Part shown: positions 9,199-16,730 of the stretch, piece by piece
Position numbering within the stretch: the first letter of the stretch is position 1
Layout of the letters: the number at the start of each line of letters is the position of its first letter
Source of the DNA: Pantoea sp. Cy-639
GTDB lineage: Bacteria > Pseudomonadota > Gammaproteobacteria > Pseudomonadales > Pseudomonadaceae
Reading direction: 5' to 3'
Length of the DNA: 64,000 nt
Assembly (NCBI RefSeq): GCF_011752525.1
Contig: NZ_VWXI01000002.1
Span: 403,873 to 467,872 of the forward strand
Made by a program: the position numbers and the translations under genes
Notes under the pieces: generated by a model
What the model saw: the letters and a program-made list of their open reading frames with translations, nothing else
What the model was told of the DNA's origin: nothing
The model's database searches: none

Positions 9199-9286
9199 CA
9201 AAAGACAAAAGACAAAAGACAAGAAACAGGAAACAGGAAACAGGAAACAGGAAACAGGAAACAGGAAACAGGAAACAGGAAACAGA
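9199..9286 (+). repeat. Heptanucleotide tandem repeats, (CAAAAGA)3 then (AAACAGG)8
   Basis: Three CAAAAGA units at 9199-9219 are followed by eight exact AAACAGG units at 9224-9279 and a ninth ending in A. Both arrays have a 7-bp period and the units are related purine-rich sequences, so one may derive from the other. Confidence 0.92.
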
Positions 9287-9310
9287 AGCCTAGGCGACTA
9301 GTGGGGAAAA

Positions 9311-9340
9311 TGTGGGAGCTGGCGAAGCCAGCGATTGGGC
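9311..9340. repeat. REP-like palindrome
   Basis: TGTGGGAGCTGGCGAAGCCA contains the start of a perfect GCTGGC-GAA-GCCAGC hairpin (9318-9332) in a Pseudomonas REP-type context. Confidence 0.5.
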
Positions 9341-9448
9341 CGGCAAGATCACACGAGACCCTGCTAGGGCGCACAGGGCCGGATGAACGGAGCGTATGTG
9401 GGTGAGTCATCCCCGCAGCGTTTTTTGACCACTTTCTGTCGCGTTTGA

Positions 9449-9518
9449 CAAGAAGTGCCCCACCGTAAGGGCGCAAAGGTAACTAAGCATCGATAAAGCA
9501 AATGAACGCGCATATAAC
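9449..9518 (-). repeat. Right arm of the inverted repeat
   Basis: The reverse complement of this segment carries TATGCGCGTTCA, CTTTATCGATGCTTAGT and CGCCCTTACGGTGGG, matching the left arm at 8663-8730 in order and spacing. Confidence 0.75.
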
Positions 9519-9571
9519 GTTCAAAACAAACCAGCCCCTGCCAAGCCAACACCCAACCAGAACCAAAAGAA

Positions 9572-11281
9572 TCAGCGCGGTTCCATATGCGCAATCATCA
9601 ACTGCACACTCTCATTCCCCCGAAACTCATTCACATCCAGCTTATAAGCCAACTCCACCCACCGCACAGTAGGATTCGGCCAAACCTCCCGATCAACCCC
9701 AAACGCAATCCCATCCAACCGCACCGAACCACACTCGCTCTTGAGCACCACCTTCAGATGCCGCTCCCCCACGACCCGCTGCTCGACCAGCTGGAACACC
9801 CCATGGAACAACGGCTCCGGAAAGTGCTGCCCCCAAGGCCCGGCATTACGCAACGCCCGCGCCAGATCCAAGTGAAACTCCTCGACCGCCAGCGAGCCAT
9901 CGGACAGCAACCGCCCAGTCAAGTCCTCCTCCCGAAGCTGACGCCGCACCTCCTCGTCGAACGCCTCGGCGAATGCCGGAAAATGCTCGGCCGGCAACGA
10001 CAACCCAGCCGCCATCGCATGCCCGCCGAACTTGCTGATCAACGCCGGATGCCGTGCCGCCACCGCATCCAGCGCATCACGGATATGGAAACCCGCCACC
10101 GAGCGCGCCGACCCCTTGAGCATCCCCTCCCCCGCGTCGGCAAACGCAATCGTCGGTCGGTGGTAACGCTCCTTCAGACGAGAAGCCAGGATCCCAATCA
10201 CCCCCTGGTGCCAATCTGCATCGAACAGGCACAAACCATAGGGCATGGACTCGACAGGCAAGTCCTTGAGCTGGGCCAGCGCCTCGCGCTGCATACCCTG
10301 CTCGATGGACTTGCGGTCCTGGTTCAGGCCATCGAGCTGCTGGGCCATGTCCAGCGCCAATGCCGCGTCATCGCACAACAGGCACTCGATACCCAGGCTC
10401 ATGTCATCCAGGCGCCCGGCAGCATTGAGTCGCGGCCCCAGGATGAAGCCCAGATCGGTGGAGGTGATACGGCGGTGATCCCGCCGGGCGACCTCCAGGA
10501 TCGCCTTCAAACCCGGCCGGGCACGACCGGCACGAATGCGCTCCAGGCCCTGGTGCACCAGGATCCGGTTGTTGGCATCCAGCGGCACCACATCGGCCAC
10601 ACTGCCCAGCGCCACCAGGTCGAGCAGTTCGCCGATGTTCGGCTGCGCCTGGGTCTCATAGCGCCCCAGGCCCCGCAAGCGGGCGCGCAATGCCATCAGC
10701 ACGTAGAAAATCACCCCCACACCCGCCAACGACTTGCTCGGGAACGCACAACCCGGCTGGTTCGGGTTGACGATGGCATCGGCATCAGGCAACTGCTCAC
10801 CGGGCAGGTGATGGTCGGTAACCAGCACCTTGAGCCCAGCAGCCTTCGCTGCGGCGACACCGTCAATGCTGGAAATGCCGTTGTCCACGGTGATCAGTAA
10901 CTGCGGCTGGCGTTGCAAGGCCACCTCGACGATCTCCGGGGTCAGGCCATAGCCATACTCGAAACGGTTGGGCACCAGGTAGTCGACATGCGCCGCGCCC
11001 AACAACCGCAGGCCAAGGACACCAACCGTGCTGGCCGTGGCGCCGTCGGCGTCGAAATCACCAACGATGAGGATACGCTGGCGCTGATCGAGGGCCTCGA
11101 CCAGCAGATCCACCGCCGCCTCGATACCCTTGAGCTGCTGGTACGGCAGCAAGCGTGCCAGGCTCTTGTCCAGCTCGGCCTCGGACTGCACGCCACGGGC
11201 GGCGTACAAGCGGGTCAGCAGGGGCGGCAGGTTGCCCAGCATGGGCAGGATCGACGGCAGGGGACGGGGTTCGATTCGCAT
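9572..11281 (-). CDS. recJ: Single-stranded-DNA-specific exonuclease RecJ
   Basis: A 569-residue 5'-3' single-strand exonuclease of recombination and mismatch repair. The DHH phosphoesterase motifs are intact: DFDADG at residues 75-80, DNGISS, VTDHHLPGE, then LNAAGRLDD and the DHHA1 block FGGHAMAAGLSLP, with an OB-fold at the C-terminus. The ATG at 11281 gives MRIEPRPLPSILPML, the usual RecJ start; a longer in-frame extension has no family similarity and is rejected. The YaeQ-family gene ends 28 nt upstream on the same strand, so the two may share a transcript. The downstream side is the repeat module. Confidence 0.97.
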   Translation of the reverse strand: MRIEPRPLPSILPMLGNLPPLLTRLYAARGVQSEAELDKSLARLLPYQQLKGIEAAVDLLVEALDQRQRILIVGDFDADGATASTVGVLGLRLLGAAHVDYLVPNRFEYGYGLTPEIVEVALQRQPQLLITVDNGISSIDGVAAAKAAGLKVLVTDHHLPGEQLPDADAIVNPNQPGCAFPSKSLAGVGVIFYVLMALRARLRGLGRYETQAQPNIGELLDLVALGSVADVVPLDANNRILVHQGLERIRAGRARPGLKAILEVARRDHRRITSTDLGFILGPRLNAAGRLDDMSLGIECLLCDDAALALDMAQQLDGLNQDRKSIEQGMQREALAQLKDLPVESMPYGLCLFDADWHQGVIGILASRLKERYHRPTIAFADAGEGMLKGSARSVAGFHIRDALDAVAARHPALISKFGGHAMAAGLSLPAEHFPAFAEAFDEEVRRQLREEDLTGRLLSDGSLAVEEFHLDLARALRNAGPWGQHFPEPLFHGVFQLVEQRVVGERHLKVVLKSECGSVRLDGIAFGVDREVWPNPTVRWVELAYKLDVNEFRGNESVQLMIAHMEPR

Positions 11282-11309
11282 GAGATCTTCGGTATCGGGT
11301 GTGAACAGG

Positions 11310-11852
11310 TCAGCCGCGCTCGCCGAGCAGCCACTCCAGCTGCACTTCGTGCTGGCCACGATCGTCGGTGACGAACAGCGTACCTTCGCTGATCATCACA
11401 TCCCACTTGATCGTCCGTGGCATGTCGGTGGCCAGGGTTTCCAGCACTTCCTGGGGAACTGCGGCGATATTCAGGTTTTTCAGGCCCTTGACCGCGTCGA
11501 CCACCTTGTTCTGCCAGACCCGCAAACTACCGTAGGCCAGCAGGCTGGTACGCTCGGTACGGCGCGAACACCAGGTCAGGCGCTCGGCGTCAGGCTGGCC
11601 GACCTCGATCCAGTGCAGGATGCGGTCGTCCAGGCTCTTTTCCCACAACGCGGCTTCATCGACATCAGACAGGCCACGGCCAAACGACAACTGCTCGTTG
11701 TACCACAGGGCATAGGCCAGCAAGCGCACGGCCATGCGCTCCTCGGTTTCCGAAGGATGGCGGGCGATAGTCTGGCGGACGCTCTCGTAGACGCCACGGT
11801 CGAGGTCGGTCAGATTCAGTTCGAACTTGTAGGTGGTGGACGGCTGGGCCAT
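11310..11852 (-). CDS. YaeQ family protein
   Basis: A 180-residue cytoplasmic protein that starts MAQPSTTYKFELNLTDLDRGVY and contains HPSETEERMAVRLLAYALWY, EDLSDVDEP-like text (GLSDVDEAALWE) and WIEVGQPDAERL, all hallmarks of YaeQ. YaeQ has a PD-(D/E)XK-nuclease-like fold. Its biochemical role is unclear, although a transcription-antitermination link has been suggested for the E. coli protein. The gene is on the same strand as recJ and 28 nt ahead of it, and divergent from the CoA-transferase gene. Confidence 0.92.
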   Translation of the reverse strand: MAQPSTTYKFELNLTDLDRGVYESVRQTIARHPSETEERMAVRLLAYALWYNEQLSFGRGLSDVDEAALWEKSLDDRILHWIEVGQPDAERLTWCSRRTERTSLLAYGSLRVWQNKVVDAVKGLKNLNIAAVPQEVLETLATDMPRTIKWDVMISEGTLFVTDDRGQHEVQLEWLLGERG

Positions 11853-12057
11853 GGGCACGGGCTTCGTTGAAAAATAAAGTCGCACAGTCTAACTGATCCG
11901 ACGCCATCGCGGACCTGCCCCGCCGATTCCATCGCCCAAACGCCATGGGGATCCACCCCAGGAGCAGACTTGCCTCGCGCGGCTCGAACAGCTCTATACC
12001 TGCCACCGCCCAGCTGTGATACAACCACCGCTCGACGCCCTTCGCCACGGATGCCCC

Positions 12058-13257
12058 ATGCCCACGCCCAGCAAACCTCTCGCCGGCCTGAAAGTCATCG
12101 AACTCGGCACCCTGATCGCCGGCCCGTTCGCCTCGCGCATCTGCGCCGAGTTCGGCGCCGAGGTGATCAAGGTCGAATCCCCCGATGGCGGCGATCCGTT
12201 GCGCAAGTGGCGCAAGCTGTACGAAGGCACCTCGCTGTGGTGGTTCGTCCAGGCCCGCAACAAACAGTCCCTGACCCTCAACCTCAAACACCCCGAAGGC
12301 CGTGACGTGCTCAAGCGCCTGCTCGCCGACGCCGACATCCTGATCGAGAACTTCCGGCCCGGCGTGCTGGAGAAGCTTGGCCTGGGCTGGGACGTGCTGC
12401 ACGCGCTCAACCCGCGCCTGGTGATGGTGCGCCTGTCAGGCTTCGGCCAGACAGGCCCGATGAAAGACCAGCCAGGCTTCGGCGCGGTTGGTGAGTCCAT
12501 GGGCGGGCTACGCTACATCACCGGCTTCGAGGACCGCCCCCCCGTGCGCACGGGAATCTCCATCGGCGACTCCATCGCCGCCCTGTGGGGTGTGATCGGC
12601 GCGCTGATGGCCCTGCGTCATCGCGAGGTGAACGGCGGACAGGGCCAGGTGGTCGACGTGGCACTGTACGAGGCGATCTTCGCCATGATGGAAAGCATGG
12701 TCCCGGAGTTCGACGTGTTCGGTTTCATCCGCGAACGCACCGGCAACATCATGCCTGGCATCACCCCCTCCTCCATCCATACCAGCGCCGATGGCCGCCA
12801 CGTACAGATCGGCGCCAATGGCGATGCGATCTTCAAGCGGTTCATGCAGGCCATTGGCCGCGACGACCTGGCCAATGACCCCACGCTGGCCAGCAACGAT
12901 GGCCGCGACAGCCGTCGCGACGAACTGTATGGCGTGATCGACCGCTGGGTGAACAGCCTGCCACTTGACGAAGTGATGCAGGCCCTCACCGCCGCCGAGG
13001 TTCCCGCCAGCCGCATCTATAGCGCCGAAGATATGTTCAGCGACCCGCAGTTCCTCGCCCGCGAGATGTTTCTCCAGGCCCGCCTGCCGGACGGCAAGCC
13101 GTTCAAGATGCCCGGCATCGTGCCCAAGCTCTCGGACACACCCGGCTCCAGCGAATGGGTCGGCCCAGCGCTCGGCGAACATACCGTGTCAGTGCTGGCC
13201 AAGCTGGGCTACGACAGCAAGGCGATCAGCCGCCTGCGCGCCGACGGCACGGTCTGA
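12058..13257 (+). CDS. CaiB/BaiF-family (class III) CoA-transferase
   Basis: A 399-residue cytoplasmic enzyme that moves CoA between organic acids. Conserved segments include GLKVIELGTLIAGPFASRIC at the N-terminus, IKVESPDGGDP, LIENFRPGVLEKLG, RLSGFGQTGP and QVVDVALYEA, the last carrying the Asp expected to be the catalytic nucleophile. The ATG at 12058 puts the protein start next to the conserved core; a start 42 nt upstream is possible but adds residues unlike the family. The substrate cannot be predicted, because neighbours (YaeQ-like gene, binding-protein gene) give no pathway clue. The binding-protein gene follows after 9 nt. Confidence 0.93.
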   Translation: MPTPSKPLAGLKVIELGTLIAGPFASRICAEFGAEVIKVESPDGGDPLRKWRKLYEGTSLWWFVQARNKQSLTLNLKHPEGRDVLKRLLADADILIENFRPGVLEKLGLGWDVLHALNPRLVMVRLSGFGQTGPMKDQPGFGAVGESMGGLRYITGFEDRPPVRTGISIGDSIAALWGVIGALMALRHREVNGGQGQVVDVALYEAIFAMMESMVPEFDVFGFIRERTGNIMPGITPSSIHTSADGRHVQIGANGDAIFKRFMQAIGRDDLANDPTLASNDGRDSRRDELYGVIDRWVNSLPLDEVMQALTAAEVPASRIYSAEDMFSDPQFLAREMFLQARLPDGKPFKMPGIVPKLSDTPGSSEWVGPALGEHTVSVLAKLGYDSKAISRLRADGTV

Positions 13258-13266
13258 CCACGGACC

Positions 13267-14145
13267 ATGCGTATCGTCCACCTGCCTCTGTTGCTGTGCC
13301 TGCTCACGACCTTCTGCCTGGCACAGTCGGCGGTGGCGCGCGAGCGGCTGCTATGGCTGGTTCGCGATCTGCCGCCGTTCACCATCCTCGAAGGTCCGGC
13401 CAAGGGCCAGGGCGTGATCGACCAGTTGCTGCCGCAACTGATCGAGCAGATGCCCGAATACGAGCACAGCATCGTCCGGGTCAACCGCGCGCGGGGTATC
13501 CAGATGCTCCAGGACTCAAGCTTCACCTGCGACCCCACCCTGCTCTGGACCCCGGAGCGGGAAAAGTACGTGCGCTTCTCCACCCCCTCGCTGGCGGTGA
13601 TGAGCAGCGGCCTGGTAGTACGCCGCCAGGACCAGGCCCTGCTGGCGCCCTTCCTCGACGACCAGCACGTCGACCTGCAGCGCCTGCTGGCACAGACCCG
13701 ACTCAAGCTCGGCATCGTCGCCGAGCGCAGCTACAGCGCACAGGTCGACCAGGTGCTGCGCCAACTGCCCGATAGTGCCTTCAGCCGCCACTACGGCAAC
13801 GATGCCACTGCCAACCTGCTGCAGATGCAGCAGCTAGGGCGCCTGCAACTGGTGCTCGGCTACTGGCCCGAGGTGCGTTACCTGATCCAGCAGCAAGGTG
13901 GCTCCCTCGAGGACTACCGGTTCTATCCGATCAGCGGCGTGAACCGCTACCAATACCTGCACGTGGGTTGTTCCAACACACCACTCGGACGCGAGGCGAT
14001 CGCCCACATCGACCAGTTGTTGCCCGAGCTGCGCCGCGGCCCTCTGCCAGAGCTCTACGCGCACTGGCTCGACCCTGAACTGCGGGGTGACTACCTGGAA
14101 CAGGTCCGGCACGCCTTCGAACATGGCCTGACCGGCCTGCGCTAG
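13267..14145 (+). CDS. Periplasmic substrate-binding-like protein (TIGR02285 type)
   Basis: A 292-residue exported protein with signal peptide MRIVHLPLLLCLLTTFCLAQSAVA. The mature part follows the pattern of extracellular solute-binding family 3 proteins (LLWLVRDLPPFTILEGPAKGQGVIDQLL, then CDPTLLWTPEREKYVRFSTP). It appears to match the Pseudomonas family TIGR02285, which has no known ligand. No transporter permease or sensor domain is attached or adjacent, so it may be an orphan binding protein. It begins 9 nt after the CoA-transferase stop and is probably co-transcribed with it. It converges on the small gene at 14312-14644. Confidence 0.85.
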   Translation: MRIVHLPLLLCLLTTFCLAQSAVARERLLWLVRDLPPFTILEGPAKGQGVIDQLLPQLIEQMPEYEHSIVRVNRARGIQMLQDSSFTCDPTLLWTPEREKYVRFSTPSLAVMSSGLVVRRQDQALLAPFLDDQHVDLQRLLAQTRLKLGIVAERSYSAQVDQVLRQLPDSAFSRHYGNDATANLLQMQQLGRLQLVLGYWPEVRYLIQQQGGSLEDYRFYPISGVNRYQYLHVGCSNTPLGREAIAHIDQLLPELRRGPLPELYAHWLDPELRGDYLEQVRHAFEHGLTGLR

Positions 14146-14184
14146 GCCACGGTCGCGGGAACCGTCTGCGCCCGTTCAGGCCAA

Positions 14185-14205
14185 AAGAAACCCCGACCAT
14201 CGGGG
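14185..14205 (-). terminator. Terminator for the minus-strand gene pair
   Basis: Read on the minus strand, CCCCGA-TGG-TCGGGG is followed by TTTCTTTT. It lies between the converging genes ending at 14145 and 14312. Confidence 0.6.
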
Positions 14206-14311
14206 AGCAATGATCGAGGTCAAGCGAAAGCCTTTGTGGCCTATCAGTGACAGGCGAATGGGCACCTGAACATGGCCCCATACGCTGTCCCTGAAGATTC
14301 CGGGGGCCCTC

Positions 14312-14644
14312 TCAGGCAAAGGTTCCCTGGATCTGTCGCTGATGCTGCAAGGCAGCAATGACACAGGGCTGCAACCGACCCTCGGCGATCTGCAGGTCAC
14401 GGTGCAGACCGTCGACCAGATCGACCAGCAATTGCTGTTCCTGCAACTGGCGGGGGCTCACCTTGCGTTGCAGGATCACCGCCCCGTGCTCGTCATGCAC
14501 CGACAACTGCCGGTTGCCGGTGCTGTCCAGGGCGTCCAGGCGCGCCTGGTAAGGGCTCAGGGCATCATTGAGCAGTCTGCAGATTCTTTCCATCCGGATC
14601 ACTCGCTGTTTGAGGGTCGTATCGGAACTGACCGTCGAGGCCAC
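14312..14644 (-). CDS. Small uncharacterised protein
   Basis: A 110-residue soluble protein of no family I recognise. It has no signal or membrane segment. A helical N-terminal part (MERICRLLNDALSPYQARLDALD) is followed by a polar stretch. The frame opens with a GTG at 14644; an ATG at 14593 is an alternative that would give 93 residues, and neither has a strong ribosome binding site. It follows the receiver-like gene by 45 nt on the same strand and is trailed by a minus-strand terminator hairpin, which supports real transcription. I infer a two-gene unit with the receiver-like protein. Confidence 0.6.
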   Translation of the reverse strand: MASTVSSDTTLKQRVIRMERICRLLNDALSPYQARLDALDSTGNRQLSVHDEHGAVILQRKVSPRQLQEQQLLVDLVDGLHRDLQIAEGRLQPCVIAALQHQRQIQGTFA

Positions 14645-14689
14645 TGCAAAGTTCGCCCCGTCCGGCCCGTTACAGCGAGCATGAGCGCA

Positions 14690-15103
14690 CTACATGACAG
14701 TTTCTCGCGTCTGACGGCGCCGCCCTGTCCTCGACAACTGCCCGAGCGCCTGCTGCAACTCGACGCTGGAAAGCGGCCAGCTCAGTTCCGCCAACACCCA
14801 CAGGCCATGGCGACGAGCCTCGCTCGCCAGATTGCATACTTGGTCATTCCCCCGTCCGACGAACAGCAGCGCCTTGGCCCAGATCTGCTGACGCAGGCTG
14901 GCGAACAGCGAGCGTGCGCTGACCAGCACAGCATCGCAATCCAATACCAGCACATCCACGGTGCGTCGCTCGAGCCTGACCAGGGTATGACGCACATCTT
15001 CCACCACACGGACATTGAACACGCCTTGGGCGTTGAAGGCCTGGTGCAGCAGGATCTGATGGGAGGAGCGAGGTTGCTGAATCAGAATCTGAAGCTGGTG
15101 CAT
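14690..15103 (-). CDS. Divergent response-regulator receiver-like protein
   Basis: A 137-residue protein, about one CheY-like domain, with no output domain. HQLQILIQQPRSSHQILLHQ, then VLVLDCDAVLVSARSLFASL and AELSWPLSSVELQQALGQL follow the beta-alpha layout of a receiver. The acidic pair at the end of strand 1 is absent. The Lys of strand 5 (normally in a K-P-F/L context) reads Trp in SWPLS. An Asp in the strand-3 region (VLDCDA) may correspond to the phosphorylation site. I therefore expect a non-canonical or non-phosphorylated receiver. GGGAAAGGCTC precedes the ATG. Confidence 0.75.
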   Translation of the reverse strand: MHQLQILIQQPRSSHQILLHQAFNAQGVFNVRVVEDVRHTLVRLERRTVDVLVLDCDAVLVSARSLFASLRQQIWAKALLFVGRGNDQVCNLASEARRHGLWVLAELSWPLSSVELQQALGQLSRTGRRRQTRETVM

Positions 15104-15217
15104 GAGCCTTTCCCGAGAACCCCTGTGAAGGATATGCGGAGCACATTAGCGGAAATGCGTACCCAAGCCACATAGGATAAATCTGATAAAGAACCAGGCG
15201 CCGCCAGGCGGCAGGCA

Positions 15218-15250
15218 TAAAAAAACCCGTCCATAGGACGGGTTCTTTAT
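15218..15250 (-). terminator. Intrinsic terminator after thrC
   Basis: AACCCGTCC (15224-15232) pairs with GGACGGGTT (15236-15244) across a 3-nt loop. On the minus strand the stem is followed by a run of T residues, and thrC ends 23 nt upstream of the stem. Confidence 0.9.
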
Positions 15251-15266
15251 TTGCTTGCCGGATCGC

Positions 15267-16676
15267 TTACAGCGGCTTGCCGCGATTGCCGTGCTGGCTG
15301 ACGAAGGCCTGTACAGCCTTGAGGTCATTGGCCAGCACCGTGCAACGCTCTTCACGGCTGAACAGGTCACTCAAGTGGGACGGCAGCTCGAGAGCCTTTT
15401 CAACACCGGCCTTTTCCACGGCTTCAGGGAACTTGACCGGATGCGCAGTGCCCAGCACCACCATCGGCGTGTCCAGGCTGCGACGGCATTCACGGGCCGC
15501 CTTGACGCCAATGGCGGTGTGCGGGTCGAGCACCTCGCCAGTACGCTCGAACACCTCGGCGATGGTCTCGCAGGTTTGTTCGTCGGTCACGGCCAGGGAG
15601 TCGAACAGTTTGCGCGCTTCGGTCCAACGGTCCTGTTCGACACTGAAGCCACCGCCTCGCTTGAAGGTGTCCATTAGCTCGGCGACAGCCGCGCCATTGC
15701 GACCGTGCAGGTCGAACAGCAGGCGCTCGAAGTTGGACGACACCATGATGTCCATCGACGGCGACAAGGTCGGGTGCAGGGCATCCTTGACGTACTGGTT
15801 GCCGCTCATGAAGCGGTGCAGGATGTCGTTGCGGTTGGTCGCCACCACCAGCTGGCTGATCGGCAGGCCCATGTTGCGGGCGAGGTAGCCGGCGAAGATA
15901 TCGCCGAAGTTGCCGGTCGGCACCGAGAACGCCACCGAACGCGCCGGGCCGCCCAACTGCAGGGCCGCGTGGAAGTAGTAGACGATCTGGGCCATGATCC
16001 GCGCCCAGTTGATCGAGTTGACCGCCACCAGGCGGGTGCCCTTGAGGAACGACTGGTCGGCGAAGCTGGCCTTGACCATCTCCTGGCAGTCGTCGAAGTT
16101 GCCCTCGATGGCGATGTTGTGGATGTTGTCGCCGAGGATGGTGGTCATCTGCCGGCGCTGCACTTCCGACACACGCTGGTGCGGGTGCAGGATGAAGATG
16201 TCGACGTTGTCGCAACGGCGGCACCCTTCGATGGCGGCGGAGCCAGTGTCACCGCTGGTGGCCCCGACGATCACCACGCGCTCGCCGCGCTTGACCAGGA
16301 CGTGGTCGAGCAGGCGGCCGAGCAGTTGCAAGGCGAAGTCCTTGAACGCCAGGGTCGGACCGTGGAACAGCTCCATGACCCACTCATTGCCGTTCAATTG
16401 GCGCAGCGGCGCAACGGCGGCATGGGCGAAGTTGCCGTAGGTTTCCTCGAGAATTTTCTTGAAATCGGCATCGGCGATGCTGCCTTCGACGAACGGACGC
16501 ATCACCCGGAAAGCCAGCTCGTGATACGGCAGGCCGGCCCAGGAGGCAATCTCTTCCTGGGTGAAGCGCGGCAGGTTCTCAGGCACGTACAGACCGCCAT
16601 CGCTGGCCAGGCCAGCCAGCAGGACGTCTTCGAAATTCAGGGCCGGAGCCTGGCCACGGGTACTGATATAGCGCAT
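15267..16676 (-). CDS. thrC: Threonine synthase
   Basis: A 469-residue PLP enzyme converting O-phosphohomoserine to threonine. It opens MRYISTRGQAPALNFEDVLLAGLASDGGLYVPE, standard for the long proteobacterial ThrC. The PLP lysine lies in GPTLAFKDFALQLLG (about residue 110). VGATSGDTGSAAIEGC and VPTGNFGDIFAGY are the phosphate- and cofactor-binding loops. It lies 54 nt downstream of hom on the same strand, and a strong terminator follows, so hom-thrC forms the threonine branch operon. No leader-peptide attenuator with Thr/Ile codons was seen upstream. Confidence 0.98.
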   Translation of the reverse strand: MRYISTRGQAPALNFEDVLLAGLASDGGLYVPENLPRFTQEEIASWAGLPYHELAFRVMRPFVEGSIADADFKKILEETYGNFAHAAVAPLRQLNGNEWVMELFHGPTLAFKDFALQLLGRLLDHVLVKRGERVVIVGATSGDTGSAAIEGCRRCDNVDIFILHPHQRVSEVQRRQMTTILGDNIHNIAIEGNFDDCQEMVKASFADQSFLKGTRLVAVNSINWARIMAQIVYYFHAALQLGGPARSVAFSVPTGNFGDIFAGYLARNMGLPISQLVVATNRNDILHRFMSGNQYVKDALHPTLSPSMDIMVSSNFERLLFDLHGRNGAAVAELMDTFKRGGGFSVEQDRWTEARKLFDSLAVTDEQTCETIAEVFERTGEVLDPHTAIGVKAARECRRSLDTPMVVLGTAHPVKFPEAVEKAGVEKALELPSHLSDLFSREERCTVLANDLKAVQAFVSQHGNRGKPL

Positions 16677-16730
16677 GGGTACAAACCTTCGATGCTGGGC
16701 GCGGGCCGCCCGGGCGGCCCGCCGCTGAGA

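Larger units (their letters stand above)
8629..9571. repeat. Gene-free repeat module bounded by imperfect inverted repeats
   Basis: This 943-bp stretch between the TetR gene and recJ has no credible gene. Outer arms at 8663-8730 and 9449-9518 are inverted copies of each other; by hand about 56 of 68 positions match. Inside are two perfect hairpins (8835-8849 and 8862-8880), six AGCAAG hexamers (8971-9006), an AT-rich stretch (about 9007-9110), three CAAAAGA heptamers (9199-9219), eight exact AAACAGG heptamers plus one variant (9224-9286), and a REP-like hairpin (9318-9332). No transposase or recombinase fragment is visible. Confidence 0.75.

Noticed and set aside
8971..9286. Tandem arrays considered as a CRISPR
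   Set aside because: The units are 6-7 bp with no spacers between them, and there are no cas genes nearby.
9060..9476. A minus-strand frame encoding repeats of FLFPVSC
   Set aside because: The repeat peptide comes only from the AAACAGG heptamer array. There is no ribosome binding site and no conserved sequence outside the array.
16677..16730. A search for a threonine attenuator or small RNA around hom and thrC
   Set aside because: No leader peptide rich in Thr or Ile codons and no attenuator-like hairpin pair was found in the spacers.
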